Positions 1-9,453 of a DNA stretch of 64,000 nt are shown here, piece after piece (position 1 is the stretch's first letter; each line of letters begins with the position of its first letter). The stretch is taken from the NCBI GenBank assembly GCA_017541325.1, contig JAFXZI010000004.1, positions 59,208 to 123,207 of the forward strand, written 5' to 3'. A program made the position numbers and the translations under genes. The notes beneath the pieces were generated by a model that made no database searches, was not told where the DNA came from, and worked only from the letters and a program-made list of their open reading frames with translations. This DNA comes from Bacilli bacterium (lineage in GTDB: Bacteria > Bacillota_I > Bacilli_A > RF39 > UBA660).

Positions 1-2227
1 TAAAATATTTCATAAATTCTGGATCATTAAAATCATCAATAGTTACATTTCTTCCATAGAACTTATCTTGAATAGCCGGAGGAACATCTTTATCTAAAAA
101 TAACGTTGGATATTTTGTCATAAAATGTTCTCCAATAGATGGGCTATAAGCAAATTTTCCAGAAACAATATTATCATATATTTCTTTTTCTATAATATTA
201 ATAATATCTTCTTTAGTTATATTTGATCTAAATACAGATGTTATATCTGTCATTTTTTCTAAATATTCGCCATATGTAAATAGTAATTCAAAAGCATCTT
301 TTCTACCCAACTTTTCCTCTAAATATACAGCTAGGTTAGTCATTTCTGGATATGATAACTTATCTTTTTCTCTTAATACTTTTATTCTAGGGAAAAACAA
401 ACCTAAATCTATTTTATTGAAATATGTTTCAATTTGATCCCTATTATTCTTAATATATTCAGCAGTTAACTCTCTGTTATAAAATAATTTCTTTAAATCA
501 TCAGGAGTGTTAATTGGTAAGAATGTATCTGGATACCTTTCTATTAATTCATCTGGAATAAACTCTGGAAATCTTCCTTTTTCATGTATTACAGAATGTC
601 TTACCATTTGTACAAGAATATCTTTCATATCTTCTACAGTTGATTCTTCAGCAAAAGCAATATCACGATTATCATGTATATATTTGAAAAAATATGCATA
701 ATCTTTAATAAAATTTAAAGCATCTATACTACTATTATTTTTTAACAAAAATGGATATAATTCATACCAAGTACATCTATAAAAATCATATTCTTCGAAA
801 TCACTATTTGCATCTATTACAGGAACTTGAATTCCTTTAAATCCAACTATTAAATCTTTTCCTTCAAGGTAAGGAATATATTCTGGATGTTCATGCAATA
901 TAACAGGAGTTAATTTCTTTGTATAAAATAAATTTTGCAATTCTTCAGGTGCATCATCACTTAAGAAAAATCCTGGGTATACTTCTCTAAATTTTCCACC
1001 AATACTTCTAAAGTCTGGTGCTTGATCAGAATAATTCCAATCATTTGGTCCATACATAATCATACGTTTAACTATTTCGTAAAAATCTTCTAATGTATAT
1101 CCGCTTACATAATTACCATCTTGATCAAACTTAACTGGAAGAAAACTTGTATCATTATTGTGATTATTATTAGCATAATGCAAATACATTGGATATACTA
1201 GTCTTAACATACGAAAATCATCTTTAGAAAAAAAGTGATCACATTCTCTATCAAATTGCATTATGTTTTTTAGTCCATAAAGATACATAACACTAAGAAT
1301 ATTGTTTTCGAATAATAATTGAAATGGTAAACCACTATCTAATACTTCTTCAATAGTATTTTTTTCCAATAAATCTTGAAAATAGAATTCATCGCTACTC
1401 TTTTTATCCTTTATTACTTCTAATGGATCCACGTATTTAAATAATTCTTTAAAGTCATCATTTGATAATACTTTTTCGTTTGAAGAAGATAAAACACGTC
1501 CAACAATATCAGAACTAATTCTAGCTAAATATTCATTTTTTGATTCTTCTGTTCCTGTTAATACAATATTTATAAAATCATACGGATCAATTAATTGTTC
1601 TTCCATTGCAAGATTTATAATAATATTATATTGTTCCATAATATCTCTAATTTGTTCAGTTGTAATATTATGTTCATTTTTAATATCTCTTCCTAGACAA
1701 AAAGATAAATCCTTATCTTTAAATATACTCCAGTACTTTACCATTTCATCTATGGTTAATGATCCATCATTAAATCTTTCAGCTATATAATATGAATTTG
1801 AATCTAGTGAATCCAGCTCTTGTTCAGAGAAAACCTTTTCAGGATGAAGTTCTCTCATTTTTTCCGTATAATATTTTGGTTTTAACTCTCTATAACCAAT
1901 TTCATATACAGCCTCTATTGGATCTATTCCTCTATCAACAAGATTTAAAAACTCACTCATGAAATTAAAATTATCTCTAGATGAATAAAAAGAATTTCTA
2001 AGTAAATTTATTAATCCCCAGTCTAAACCCTTAGCCTTTTCTAATCCAATTTTATCTACAATTAATCTATCGTTTTGTAACATACATTCTAAAGGGATTT
2101 TATCAAATAAGTCATACATAACATAATCGGAAAAAGTTAAATATTTGTTATATACTCTTTCTAAAACATCTTTAGGTACATTTAATCTTTTTCCAAATAA
2201 TTGTCTTCTTTCATATTTGTACTTCAT
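1..2227 (-). CDS. Large repeat-containing protein of unknown function (3' end beyond window)
   Basis: An open frame with no stop runs from an ATG at 2227 off the left edge: 742 codons visible, C-terminus missing. The start follows an AGGTGA ribosome site. I do not recognise the family. No signal peptide or membrane segment is seen; the protein is acidic and rich in Asp, Glu, Tyr and Phe. A degenerate repeat of the form YPxxFL(x4)P(x2)Lxx-FYxxxLT recurs near residues 410-445, 555-590 and 699-730, with a weaker version near 110 (LHPEKVFSEQEL). Between repeats are alpha-helical-looking stretches, so a solenoid or scaffold is possible. It is followed at a distance by no visible partner; the upstream neighbour ends in its own terminator, so this is probably a separate transcription unit. 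Coding is sure, function is not. Confidence 0.85.
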   Translation of the reverse strand, partial: MKYKYERRQLFGKRLNVPKDVLERVYNKYLTFSDYVMYDLFDKIPLECMLQNDRLIVDKIGLEKAKGLDWGLINLLRNSFYSSRDNFNFMSEFLNLVDRGIDPIEAVYEIGYRELKPKYYTEKMRELHPEKVFSEQELDSLDSNSYYIAERFNDGSLTIDEMVKYWSIFKDKDLSFCLGRDIKNEHNITTEQIRDIMEQYNIIINLAMEEQLIDPYDFINIVLTGTEESKNEYLARISSDIVGRVLSSSNEKVLSNDDFKELFKYVDPLEVIKDKKSSDEFYFQDLLEKNTIEEVLDSGLPFQLLFENNILSVMYLYGLKNIMQFDRECDHFFSKDDFRMLRLVYPMYLHYANNNHNNDTSFLPVKFDQDGNYVSGYTLEDFYEIVKRMIMYGPNDWNYSDQAPDFRSIGGKFREVYPGFFLSDDAPEELQNLFYTKKLTPVILHEHPEYIPYLEGKDLIVGFKGIQVPVIDANSDFEEYDFYRCTWYELYPFLLKNNSSIDALNFIKDYAYFFKYIHDNRDIAFAEESTVEDMKDILVQMVRHSVIHEKGRFPEFIPDELIERYPDTFLPINTPDDLKKLFYNRELTAEYIKNNRDQIETYFNKIDLGLFFPRIKVLREKDKLSYPEMTNLAVYLEEKLGRKDAFELLFTYGEYLEKMTDITSVFRSNITKEDIINIIEKEIYDNIVSGKFAYSPSIGEHFMTKYPTLFLDKDVPPAIQDKFYGRNVTIDDFNDPEFMKYF

Positions 2228-2257
2228 ATTTTCACCTATTATAATTATAACATAATA

Positions 2258-2283
2258 AAAAAACAGGTAAGAACTACTTACCT
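2258..2283 (-). terminator. Rho-independent terminator after the acyltransferase-like gene
   Basis: Seven-base stem (AGGTAAG with CTTACCT) and five-base loop, followed on the minus strand by a T run (forward A run before 2264). It lies just past the stop at 2298. Confidence 0.75.
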
Positions 2284-2297
2284 ATTTACTTTACATA

Positions 2298-3149
2298 TTA
2301 TTTATCTAATTTATATTGTTTTGAAACTGGTTCTTCTAGTGTTTCTGGATTATCAAAGAAATATTCTAATAGTTTAGCAGATTTTATTAAATAGAATCCA
2401 TCAGCAATTCTCTCATCAAAATTAAGACCTAAATCTACAGCTTTTATTTTTTTTGATTTTCCTTTTTCAAGTATTTCTTTATCTCTAATTTCTCCTATTG
2501 CAAGTATTGATGAACATGCACCAAAATCTGTAATATTATGATAGATTGCTGAACATCCAAAAGTACCTATATCAGTTACTATAGTACTACTATAATATAA
2601 GTTATCTTTCATTAGACTTGCAGGAAGAATTCCTTTTTTATCCATCCATTTTAATAATCCAACTAAAGGAACTCTTATGATATTTGGAAGTTTTCCTAAA
2701 GTATCTATTGCACTATTTGCTCCTTCTTTTTCTACTTTCTTTTCCCTAATATTTTTTACCTTAGTTTTTATTTTTTCACAAATAGATTCAATATTATCAT
2801 CTACTTCAATTGGGATAAGAAGCATTACTTCTTCTGCTTGATCTTCAAATGATACTTTTGCTACAAAAGATATTACTACATCATTGTGCTCATAAACATG
2901 TCTATTAGCAATAAAACGGTTTAATTTAGGTCTATTATAAATAGTCTTAGCAATCGCCGTTACAAAAGCATGGAAATAAGTATATTCTTTTCCTTCTTTT
3001 TTTGCTTTATCAACAAAATTAACTAATTTAGTAACGTCGTAATCTTGTTTTAAAAAAACATCACTATCTGCACGAGAAGGTTTGATATCAAGCATTAATT
3101 GTTCCATACCATTTATGTTTTTTACTCTTCTAGCATCTTTTCTTCCCAT
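2298..3149 (-). CDS. CAT/E2-type acyltransferase-like protein without lipoyl domain
   Basis: The 283-residue protein resembles the catalytic domain of 2-oxo-acid dehydrogenase E2 and chloramphenicol acetyltransferases. The C-terminal part has the HxxxD active-site pattern (HNITD, His204 and Asp208), followed by FG where E2 enzymes usually have GA. No lipoyl or peripheral-subunit-binding domain precedes it, and no E1 or E3 gene is nearby, so it is unlikely to serve a dehydrogenase complex. An acyl-CoA dependent transferase acting on a small acceptor is plausible; the substrate cannot be read. Start ATG follows AGGGTGAT. It is downstream of the trxB terminator and has its own terminator, so it seems to be a single-gene unit. 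Confidence 0.8.
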   Translation of the reverse strand: MGRKDARRVKNINGMEQLMLDIKPSRADSDVFLKQDYDVTKLVNFVDKAKKEGKEYTYFHAFVTAIAKTIYNRPKLNRFIANRHVYEHNDVVISFVAKVSFEDQAEEVMLLIPIEVDDNIESICEKIKTKVKNIREKKVEKEGANSAIDTLGKLPNIIRVPLVGLLKWMDKKGILPASLMKDNLYYSSTIVTDIGTFGCSAIYHNITDFGACSSILAIGEIRDKEILEKGKSKKIKAVDLGLNFDERIADGFYLIKSAKLLEYFFDNPETLEEPVSKQYKLDK

Positions 3150-3175
3150 ATCATCACCCTAATAAAAGTATAACA

Positions 3176-3204
3176 TAAAAAAAACCAATAATAAACTATT
3201 GGTT
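3176..3204 (-). terminator. Terminator at the end of the nrd-trxB operon
   Basis: AACCAATA pairs with TATTGGTT across a six-base loop; on the minus strand a run of eight T follows. The trxB stop lies in the loop. Confidence 0.75.
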
Positions 3205-4086
3205 ATTTTCTAGGTATTTAATAGCAAAACTAGCTGCTACTGCACCATCAGACATAGCTGTAGTTAATTGTCTTATAGTTTTATGTCTACAGTCTCCTGC
3301 AACAAAAATACTACTTTTTATAGTGCTACAATCTTCACTTAATACATAGTTTTGTTCACTAAGTGGTAATAAATCTTTAACAAGATTTGTTTGAGCATCC
3401 ATACCTATTGAAATAAACATTCCAGCAATATCTATTTTTCTATCATTATCAAGTACAATACTTTCTAATTCATCTTTTCCAATTATTTCTTTAACATTTG
3501 CATTATAAATTATTTCAATGTTATCTTTTTCTTTTAAACTATCTAAAAGAACTTTTTCACATTTTAATTTATTTCCTCGATATATTAAATATACTTTAGG
3601 ACAAAGATTAGACATATATAGTGCATTTGTAACAGCGGTATTAGCACCACCAATTACTGCAACATCTTTTCCTTTATAAAATGATCCATCACAAGACGTA
3701 CAAAAAGAAATACCTCTTCCAATTAAATTCTCTTCATTAGGAAGTCCTAGTAATCTATATTTTGCTCCAGTTGCAACAATTACAGCACGTGCTTCGTAAC
3801 TATCACAATCTGTAATAACTTTATTTGTTTCTCCAGGAATTATTTCTAATACTTCTTCTATTTCAATAGGAAGTCCTAATTCTTCTGCTTGTTCATAGAA
3901 ATTATTGGCAAGTTCTACTCCACTAATTGATTTAAATCCTGGAAAATTTTTAACTAAAGGAGATGATGCAATTTGTCCACCTATTGTTTCTTTTTCAAAA
4001 ACTACTGTTTTTAAATTTGCTCTTTGGCAGTATATTCCTGCAGTTATTCCTGCAGGACCACCACCAACTATTATTACATCATACAT
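3196..4086 (-). CDS. trxB: Thioredoxin reductase
   Basis: This 296-residue flavoprotein has the N-terminal FAD motif GGGPAGITAG, the redox-active CTSCDG motif (Cys129, Cys132) within the NADPH domain, a second Rossmann motif near 143 (VIGGANTA) and the C-terminal GDCRHKTIRQL flavin motif. Its length is typical of low-molecular-weight bacterial thioredoxin reductases. It moves electrons from NADPH to thioredoxin or glutaredoxin-like proteins in the cytoplasm. It begins three bases after the stop of nrdD, without a strong ribosome site of its own, so it is probably translationally coupled. The placement suggests that its partner is the redoxin domain fused to NrdD, since no separate thioredoxin gene is present here; that partner assignment is inferred. 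Confidence 0.93.
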   Translation of the reverse strand: MYDVIIVGGGPAGITAGIYCQRANLKTVVFEKETIGGQIASSPLVKNFPGFKSISGVELANNFYEQAEELGLPIEIEEVLEIIPGETNKVITDCDSYEARAVIVATGAKYRLLGLPNEENLIGRGISFCTSCDGSFYKGKDVAVIGGANTAVTNALYMSNLCPKVYLIYRGNKLKCEKVLLDSLKEKDNIEIIYNANVKEIIGKDELESIVLDNDRKIDIAGMFISIGMDAQTNLVKDLLPLSEQNYVLSEDCSTIKSSIFVAGDCRHKTIRQLTTAMSDGAVAASFAIKYLENNQ

Positions 4087-4089
4087 ATA

Positions 4090-6528
4090 TTATTTTTTAT
4101 GCTCTTCTACATATTTTTTGATGTTAGATAAGTTTGCAATTACTGTAGCTTCTCCTTTTTTAACTTCTACTAAAGTAGGAGCTTGTTTAACACCAAATTT
4201 CTTTGTTAAGTCTACTTCTTCTTCAGCATCTACAAATGTATATTTAATTTTTGCTTTTTCTAGTAGTTTTTTTGCAGAAGCACAGTTAGGACAAGTTTTT
4301 GTTCCGAAAAGAATTACTTGATCTTTTACTTTTTCTTCTTTCTTTGTCTTTTTCTTATCATGACAACTGCAATCTGGTCCGCAAGTACATTCATGTCCTT
4401 CTTCTTCACAGTGACATTCATCACCGCAAGTGCATTCTTCTCCTTTATGACATTCACAATGATTTTTTATATCGTATTCTTTACGCATTTCGTATTCTTT
4501 AGCTTTACCATCATTCCAGTTTTTAACAGGACGATAATATCCAGTAATACGGCTATAAACTTCTGTTTCTTCTCCACATTCAGGACATTTCCATACTTCA
4601 CCATTTATATATCCATGGTTCTTACATACTGAGTAAGTTGGACTCAATGTATAGTATGGTAATTTATAATTTTCAGCAATCTTTCTAACTAAGTTAGCAG
4701 CAGCTTTCCAATCATCTAATCTTTCACCCATAAATGCATGGAATACTGTTCCAGATGTATATAGAGTTTGTAATTCATCTTGAATATCAAGAGCAGCAAA
4801 TATATCATCAGTATATCCAACTGGTAAGTGTGAACTGTTTGTATAATATGGAGTATCATCATTAGAAGCAGTAATTATATCTGGATATAATTGTTTATCC
4901 TTTTTTGCCATACGATATGAAGTAGATTCAGCAGGTGTTGCTTCAAGGTTATATAAATCTCCATATTCTTCTTGATAATCAGATAATTTTTCACGCATGA
5001 AGTTTAATACTTCTTTAGTAAACTTTTGAGCTTTTTCATTAGTTAAATCTTCTCTAATCCATTTAGCATTTAAACATGCTTCATTCATACCAACAAGTCC
5101 AATTGTTGAGAAGTGATTATTAAATGTTCCTAAATATCTCTTAGTATATGGATATAATCCTTCATCTAATAATTTAGTAATAACATTTCTTTTAATTTTT
5201 AAACTTCTTGCAGCTAGATTCATAAGATTTTCTAATCTTTCATAGAATTCTTGTTCATTTTCAGATAAATATGCAATTCTTGGCATATTAATTGTAACAA
5301 CTCCAACAGATCCAGTAGATTCACCACTACCGAAGAATCCACCACTCTTTTTACGAAGTTCTCTTAAGTCTAATCTTAGACGACAGCACATACTTCTTAC
5401 ATCAGATGGTTCCATATCACTATTGATATAATTTGAGAAGTATGGAGTTCCGTATTTTGCAGTCATTTCAAATAATAATTTATTATTTTCAGTTTCTGAC
5501 CAATCGAAGTTTTTAGTAATTGAATATGTAGGAATTGGGTATTGGAATCCTCTTCCGTTAGCATCTCCTTCAATCATAATTTCTATGAACGCTTTATTAA
5601 CCATATTCATTTCTTCTTGACAATCTTTATATTTAAAATCAACTTCTTTTCCACCAATAATACAGTTAAGTTCTGCTAAGTCATTTGGTACAACCCAGTC
5701 AAGTGTAATATTAGTGAATGGTGCTTGTGTTCCCCAACGAGATGGAGTATTAACACCATATACAAATGATTGAATAGCTTGTTTAACTTCTTTATAAGTT
5801 AAGTTATCTATTTTAACAAAAGGAGCTAAATATGTATCAAAAGATGAGAACGCTTGTGCTCCAGCCCATTCATTTTGCATAATTCCTAAGAAGTTAACCA
5901 TTTGATTACATAAAGTAGATAAGTGTTTAGCAGGACTAGAAGTTATTTTTCCAGGAACTCCTCCTAAACCTTCTTGAATTAATTGTTTTAAACTCCATCC
6001 AGCACAATATCCAGTTAACATAGATAAATCATGAATATGATAATCACAATCACGATGAGCTTTTGCAATTTCTTCATCATATACTTCTGTTAACCAGTAA
6101 TTCGCAGTAATTGCACCAGAGTTACTAAGAATTAATCCTCCTACTGAATAAGTAACTGTAGAATTTTCTTTAACTCTCCAGTCAGTTACATTTATATAAC
6201 TGTTAACTACTTGTTTATAGTCAAGTATTGTAGATTCCATTGCTCTTTGTTTTTCATGTAATTTACGATATAAAATATATGCTTTAGCAACTTGAGTATA
6301 TCCAGCTTGAGATAATACTTCTTCTACTTTATCTTGAATGATTTCTACATCAATTATATTGTTCTTTACACTTGATTCAAATGCAGCAGTTACTTTTAAT
6401 GCTAAGAAATCAATAACATTTTCATCATAATTAACTTTTTCTGCATCAAATGCTTTTGTAATTGCACTTTTTATTTTTTCAATTTCAAATGGAACTATCT
6501 TTCCATCTCTTTTTCTTACTTTATACAT
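4090..6528 (-). CDS. nrdD: Anaerobic ribonucleoside-triphosphate reductase with fused Cys-rich linker and glutaredoxin-like domain
   Basis: The 812-residue class III reductase makes deoxynucleotides without oxygen. In order: an ATP-cone (about 2-95), the catalytic barrel with the TGYCAGW and SMCCRL cysteine segments, a zinc knuckle (CPECGEE), and the glycyl-radical motif RITGYYRP with the radical Gly at 663. That motif and the NWNDGK tail match the NrdD subtype thought to use a redoxin rather than formate. Beyond the usual end there is an unusual extension: residues 691-723 carry about ten Cys and several His in two ECTCG-x2-CxC units, resembling a metallothionein or metal clasp, and 735-812 form a glutaredoxin-like domain with CPNC (746-749). 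The start follows AGGGAGAG. NrdG lies 13 bases upstream and TrxB three bases downstream. Confidence 0.95.
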   Translation of the reverse strand: MYKVRKRDGKIVPFEIEKIKSAITKAFDAEKVNYDENVIDFLALKVTAAFESSVKNNIIDVEIIQDKVEEVLSQAGYTQVAKAYILYRKLHEKQRAMESTILDYKQVVNSYINVTDWRVKENSTVTYSVGGLILSNSGAITANYWLTEVYDEEIAKAHRDCDYHIHDLSMLTGYCAGWSLKQLIQEGLGGVPGKITSSPAKHLSTLCNQMVNFLGIMQNEWAGAQAFSSFDTYLAPFVKIDNLTYKEVKQAIQSFVYGVNTPSRWGTQAPFTNITLDWVVPNDLAELNCIIGGKEVDFKYKDCQEEMNMVNKAFIEIMIEGDANGRGFQYPIPTYSITKNFDWSETENNKLLFEMTAKYGTPYFSNYINSDMEPSDVRSMCCRLRLDLRELRKKSGGFFGSGESTGSVGVVTINMPRIAYLSENEQEFYERLENLMNLAARSLKIKRNVITKLLDEGLYPYTKRYLGTFNNHFSTIGLVGMNEACLNAKWIREDLTNEKAQKFTKEVLNFMREKLSDYQEEYGDLYNLEATPAESTSYRMAKKDKQLYPDIITASNDDTPYYTNSSHLPVGYTDDIFAALDIQDELQTLYTSGTVFHAFMGERLDDWKAAANLVRKIAENYKLPYYTLSPTYSVCKNHGYINGEVWKCPECGEETEVYSRITGYYRPVKNWNDGKAKEYEMRKEYDIKNHCECHKGEECTCGDECHCEEEGHECTCGPDCSCHDKKKTKKEEKVKDQVILFGTKTCPNCASAKKLLEKAKIKYTFVDAEEEVDLTKKFGVKQAPTLVEVKKGEATVIANLSNIKKYVEEHKK

Positions 6529-6541
6529 AATTCTCTCCCTT

Positions 6542-7225
6542 TCACAATCCCCTAACTTTTACATTAGGATATTTTTCTTTTACTTTGTTTTGTATATTTA
6601 TAAGTTCTTCTTTAGAAAAAGATTGTAAATCTTTATCAAGAACGTTTTCACTTTGTTCAAAATTTTGTAGATACATTTTATCTTCTTTAACATAACTACA
6701 TATTTTTAGTATTTTATCTAAATCATGAATATTTTTAATTATTGTAGTTCTAAATTCATGATCAATATTACTTTTTTGTAATATTTTTATACTCTTTTTA
6801 ATTTTTTCTTCAAGAACTTTTACTCCAGTAACGTCTTTATATTCAGATAAGACATTTTTTATATCCATTGCGACGTAATCAACAAGTTCTTCATCTAATA
6901 ATTTTTTTATTAAATCAGGATTACTACCATTAGTATCTAGTTTTATTTGATAACCTAGTTCTTTAACTTTTCTCATAAATTGATCTAGATCTTTTTGAAC
7001 AGTAGGTTCTCCTCCACTAATAACGATACCATCAAGTATTCCTTGTCTTTTTTTTAAATAAGAAAATATTTCTTCTTCTGGAATTAAATACTCATTCTCA
7101 TGTCCAATTAATCCTGAATTTTGACAATATGGACATTTAAAATTACAACCTTGAGTAAAAATGATACATGATACTTTTCCAGGAAAATCTAATAAAGTTA
7201 ATTTTTGAAATCCACTAATCTTCAT
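6542..7225 (-). CDS. nrdG: Anaerobic ribonucleotide reductase activase (radical SAM)
   Basis: This 227-residue radical SAM protein has the CxxxCxxC cluster motif at Cys27, Cys31 and Cys34 (CNFKCPYC), followed by SGGEPT for S-adenosylmethionine binding. The N-terminus (GFQKLTLLDFPGK) is characteristic of the NrdG-type activases of Firmicutes. It installs the glycyl radical on NrdD using SAM and an iron-sulphur cluster. It sits between the degenerate NrdD paralogue, whose TAA overlaps this ATG by one base (TAATG), and nrdD itself 13 bases downstream, so all are co-translated. Identification is firm from motif plus context. Confidence 0.93.
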   Translation of the reverse strand: MKISGFQKLTLLDFPGKVSCIIFTQGCNFKCPYCQNSGLIGHENEYLIPEEEIFSYLKKRQGILDGIVISGGEPTVQKDLDQFMRKVKELGYQIKLDTNGSNPDLIKKLLDEELVDYVAMDIKNVLSEYKDVTGVKVLEEKIKKSIKILQKSNIDHEFRTTIIKNIHDLDKILKICSYVKEDKMYLQNFEQSENVLDKDLQSFSKEELINIQNKVKEKYPNVKVRGL

Positions 7226-9168
7226 TATTTATCAACCTTCATTTTTACAAAACCAAAGTCATCATTCATTAACTCTTTTATTAAATCTACTATTTTCTTA
7301 TTATTAGTTTTATTAGAAATATTAATTGTAACAAGATTTCCACCATTTAATAGTTTTTGAACTTTTGCAAGATTCTTACGATCTTCAATAAACTTAGCGC
7401 TGTCAATTAAATCATAGGCATTCTTATCTGTAATTTCCTTGTGTGTTCCATAAATTGATTTATCAATCGCTATGAAATATTTTCTAGATGCAAGTCCACT
7501 TGGTTCAAAAATAGAAAAATATAATTTTGTTTCATCACTAAATTGTTTCATCTTTTTACTAACGTATTCTAATATTTTTATCAACAAGTCAAATTGTTTG
7601 TTTGGATCTTGTTCAAAAGATAATACGCATTCTTTTAAACCAACCAATCCAACATTTAATACTCCAGATTTTATAATCTTTCTAATTTTTTGTCCTGATT
7701 CTAATCTTTCATCACCTAGGATGTTTCCTGTAAATAATGCTTGATAGTTTTCTTTGTTTTTATTACCTATAGTTTCAAAAGCAAGTAACATTTCGTTTTT
7801 AGCTAAATCAAGCAACTGATCAAGTTCTTCATAAAAATTAGAAATATTATTATTATTTAAATATTTAAGTCCAAGACGGGCCATATTTATTGAAGTATTT
7901 GTAACAATCATTCTACCAGTTGATCTTTTTTCTACTTCGTTTATGGTTTCAAATATTCTTAATCCGTTACTGAAATATTCTACTTCATTAAAATCATCTT
8001 TGTTAAAAGAACTGTTAGGGAAAGATAAAGATATATTTTTTTGATTGATTATTAAACTTGCAATCTTTGATAAATATACTTCATCCATATTTGGAATTAT
8101 TTTAAATACTACATGAATGTTTTCAAATGAATTATTATCAGCTAAGTACATAATAATATTTTCACGAGCCATTGTAGTAACTTTAGAACTACTATTACTC
8201 ATACTTATTGTATAAGTATTATTAGTTTGATAACTTCTTAAGATTGTGAATATTCTATTAATTGTAATATTTATATAATCTTTAGTATACTCAACTACAT
8301 CATCAAGAATAATACCAAAAGCGTTTTTAAGAATTGGATTAACTGCAAATTGATCAAAGTAATCAATATTAACATTAATATCACTTATTTGATTGATTGC
8401 ATCTTCAATTCTATTAAATGCAATAAGTTCTAACATTCCATTAATTTCCAAATAACATTTAATTTTTACTCTTAACATTTTTTTGTAATAATTCAAGAAG
8501 TATTGTTCTAATAGTAAATCTAAATTATTGATTCCTATTTCTGAACTAATTTCGTTTTGAGAATTAATAATATCGCTTAAAAATTCATCTAAAAAATCAT
8601 CTTCTGGGTTAATATCAAGTTTTAAATTAAGATGTGAGATATATCCTAAAGGAAAAAATTCTAAATTGTGGATAAAGATATTTCCTTCTTCTAGTGCTCT
8701 TACATATTTAGAATCTAAAATATAAGATTTAGCATATTCAGATGAAATAATCTTTCCAAATTTATGAAGAAGTTTCTTTGGTGTTAAGGTAGAATCAATG
8801 TTTTCTACACTTTCAACTACTTTAACGAACTTGTGTTGTTGCTTTTCACTAAATACTTTTCTCGATGCAGCACGTTTTTGTCTATATTCACTAAAAGTAC
8901 AATATACTTTTTCAAATCCCAAGTCTTTTAAATTATTCTCAATAATATCTTGAACATCTTCAACATTGATAGTTTTTCTATCTTTATAATTATCGTTGAT
9001 ATATTTTAGGACACTCTCAAATACACGATAGACTTGTTTTTCATCAACGTCATCATAAACTGCATCAAATGCTTTTTTAATAGCGATCGCTATCTTAGAA
9101 GCATTAAAGTTTACTCTTTGTCCGCTACGTTTAACAACAACTAAATTTTCTAAAACTTCATTCCACAT
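7225..9168 (-). CDS. Catalytically dead NrdD paralogue with ATP-cone
   Basis: This 647-residue protein starts with an ATP-cone (about 10-105) and continues with an NrdD-like barrel: GVLNVGLVGLKECVLSF aligns with the STIGLVGMNEACL segment of the adjacent nrdD, and FEPSGLASRKY with LEATPAESTSY. It ends before the zinc and glycyl-radical region, so it has no RxxGY motif. The conserved barrel cysteine of GYCAGW is replaced (GYISHL), and the SMCCRL segment is not recognisable. It therefore cannot be a working reductase; a regulatory, scaffold or nucleotide-sensing role is inferred. I chose the ATG at 9168 because GATGAGG lies just before it; the frame is open to an ATG at 9180 that overlaps that ribosome site. 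First gene of the operon. Confidence 0.85.
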   Translation of the reverse strand: MWNEVLENLVVVKRSGQRVNFNASKIAIAIKKAFDAVYDDVDEKQVYRVFESVLKYINDNYKDRKTINVEDVQDIIENNLKDLGFEKVYCTFSEYRQKRAASRKVFSEKQQHKFVKVVESVENIDSTLTPKKLLHKFGKIISSEYAKSYILDSKYVRALEEGNIFIHNLEFFPLGYISHLNLKLDINPEDDFLDEFLSDIINSQNEISSEIGINNLDLLLEQYFLNYYKKMLRVKIKCYLEINGMLELIAFNRIEDAINQISDINVNIDYFDQFAVNPILKNAFGIILDDVVEYTKDYINITINRIFTILRSYQTNNTYTISMSNSSSKVTTMARENIIMYLADNNSFENIHVVFKIIPNMDEVYLSKIASLIINQKNISLSFPNSSFNKDDFNEVEYFSNGLRIFETINEVEKRSTGRMIVTNTSINMARLGLKYLNNNNISNFYEELDQLLDLAKNEMLLAFETIGNKNKENYQALFTGNILGDERLESGQKIRKIIKSGVLNVGLVGLKECVLSFEQDPNKQFDLLIKILEYVSKKMKQFSDETKLYFSIFEPSGLASRKYFIAIDKSIYGTHKEITDKNAYDLIDSAKFIEDRKNLAKVQKLLNGGNLVTINISNKTNNKKIVDLIKELMNDDFGFVKMKVDK

Positions 9169-9362
9169 ACATAACCTCATCTATTTTCAAGCTAAATGTA
9201 TCGTATCATTTCAAAATAAAATAATCAATGTTTTTTTTTGATATTTTTTAAAATTTACATTTTTTATTTTTTAAAGTGTTTATATTTTTTGCTAAAAAAA
9301 ACATAAATACCTATATAGTATCTACGTTATTTAATTTTTCCTTATTTTTTAAGGGTTTACAC

Positions 9363-9390
9363 ATAATATACACCATCAATAAAGTGTCTA
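9363..9390 (-). promoter_or_regulatory. Candidate promoter of the nrd operon in the 273-base gap 9181-9453
   Basis: On the minus strand TAGACA and TATTAT are 16 bases apart, about 195 bases before the first start. The long leader also holds a near-perfect dyad at 9307-9321 (ATACCTATATAGTAT) that faintly recalls an NrdR box but lacks its flanking ACA/TGT. Apart from poly-T and poly-A stretches I see nothing else in this gap. Confidence 0.4.
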
Positions 9391-9453
9391 CTTGACTATG
9401 TTTTTTTGTACATTTTTTAAAATCACAACTTTTATCTTTTGTCAATAGATTTT

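Noticed and set aside
3905-4321. Plus-strand open frame of 138 codons
   Set aside because: It lies antisense to trxB and nrdD, both of which have strong motif support, and has no ribosome site.
9307-9321. NrdR box upstream of the nrd operon
   Set aside because: The CTATATAG centre fits, but the ACA/TGT flanks and a second box at the usual spacing are missing, and it lies downstream of the best promoter.
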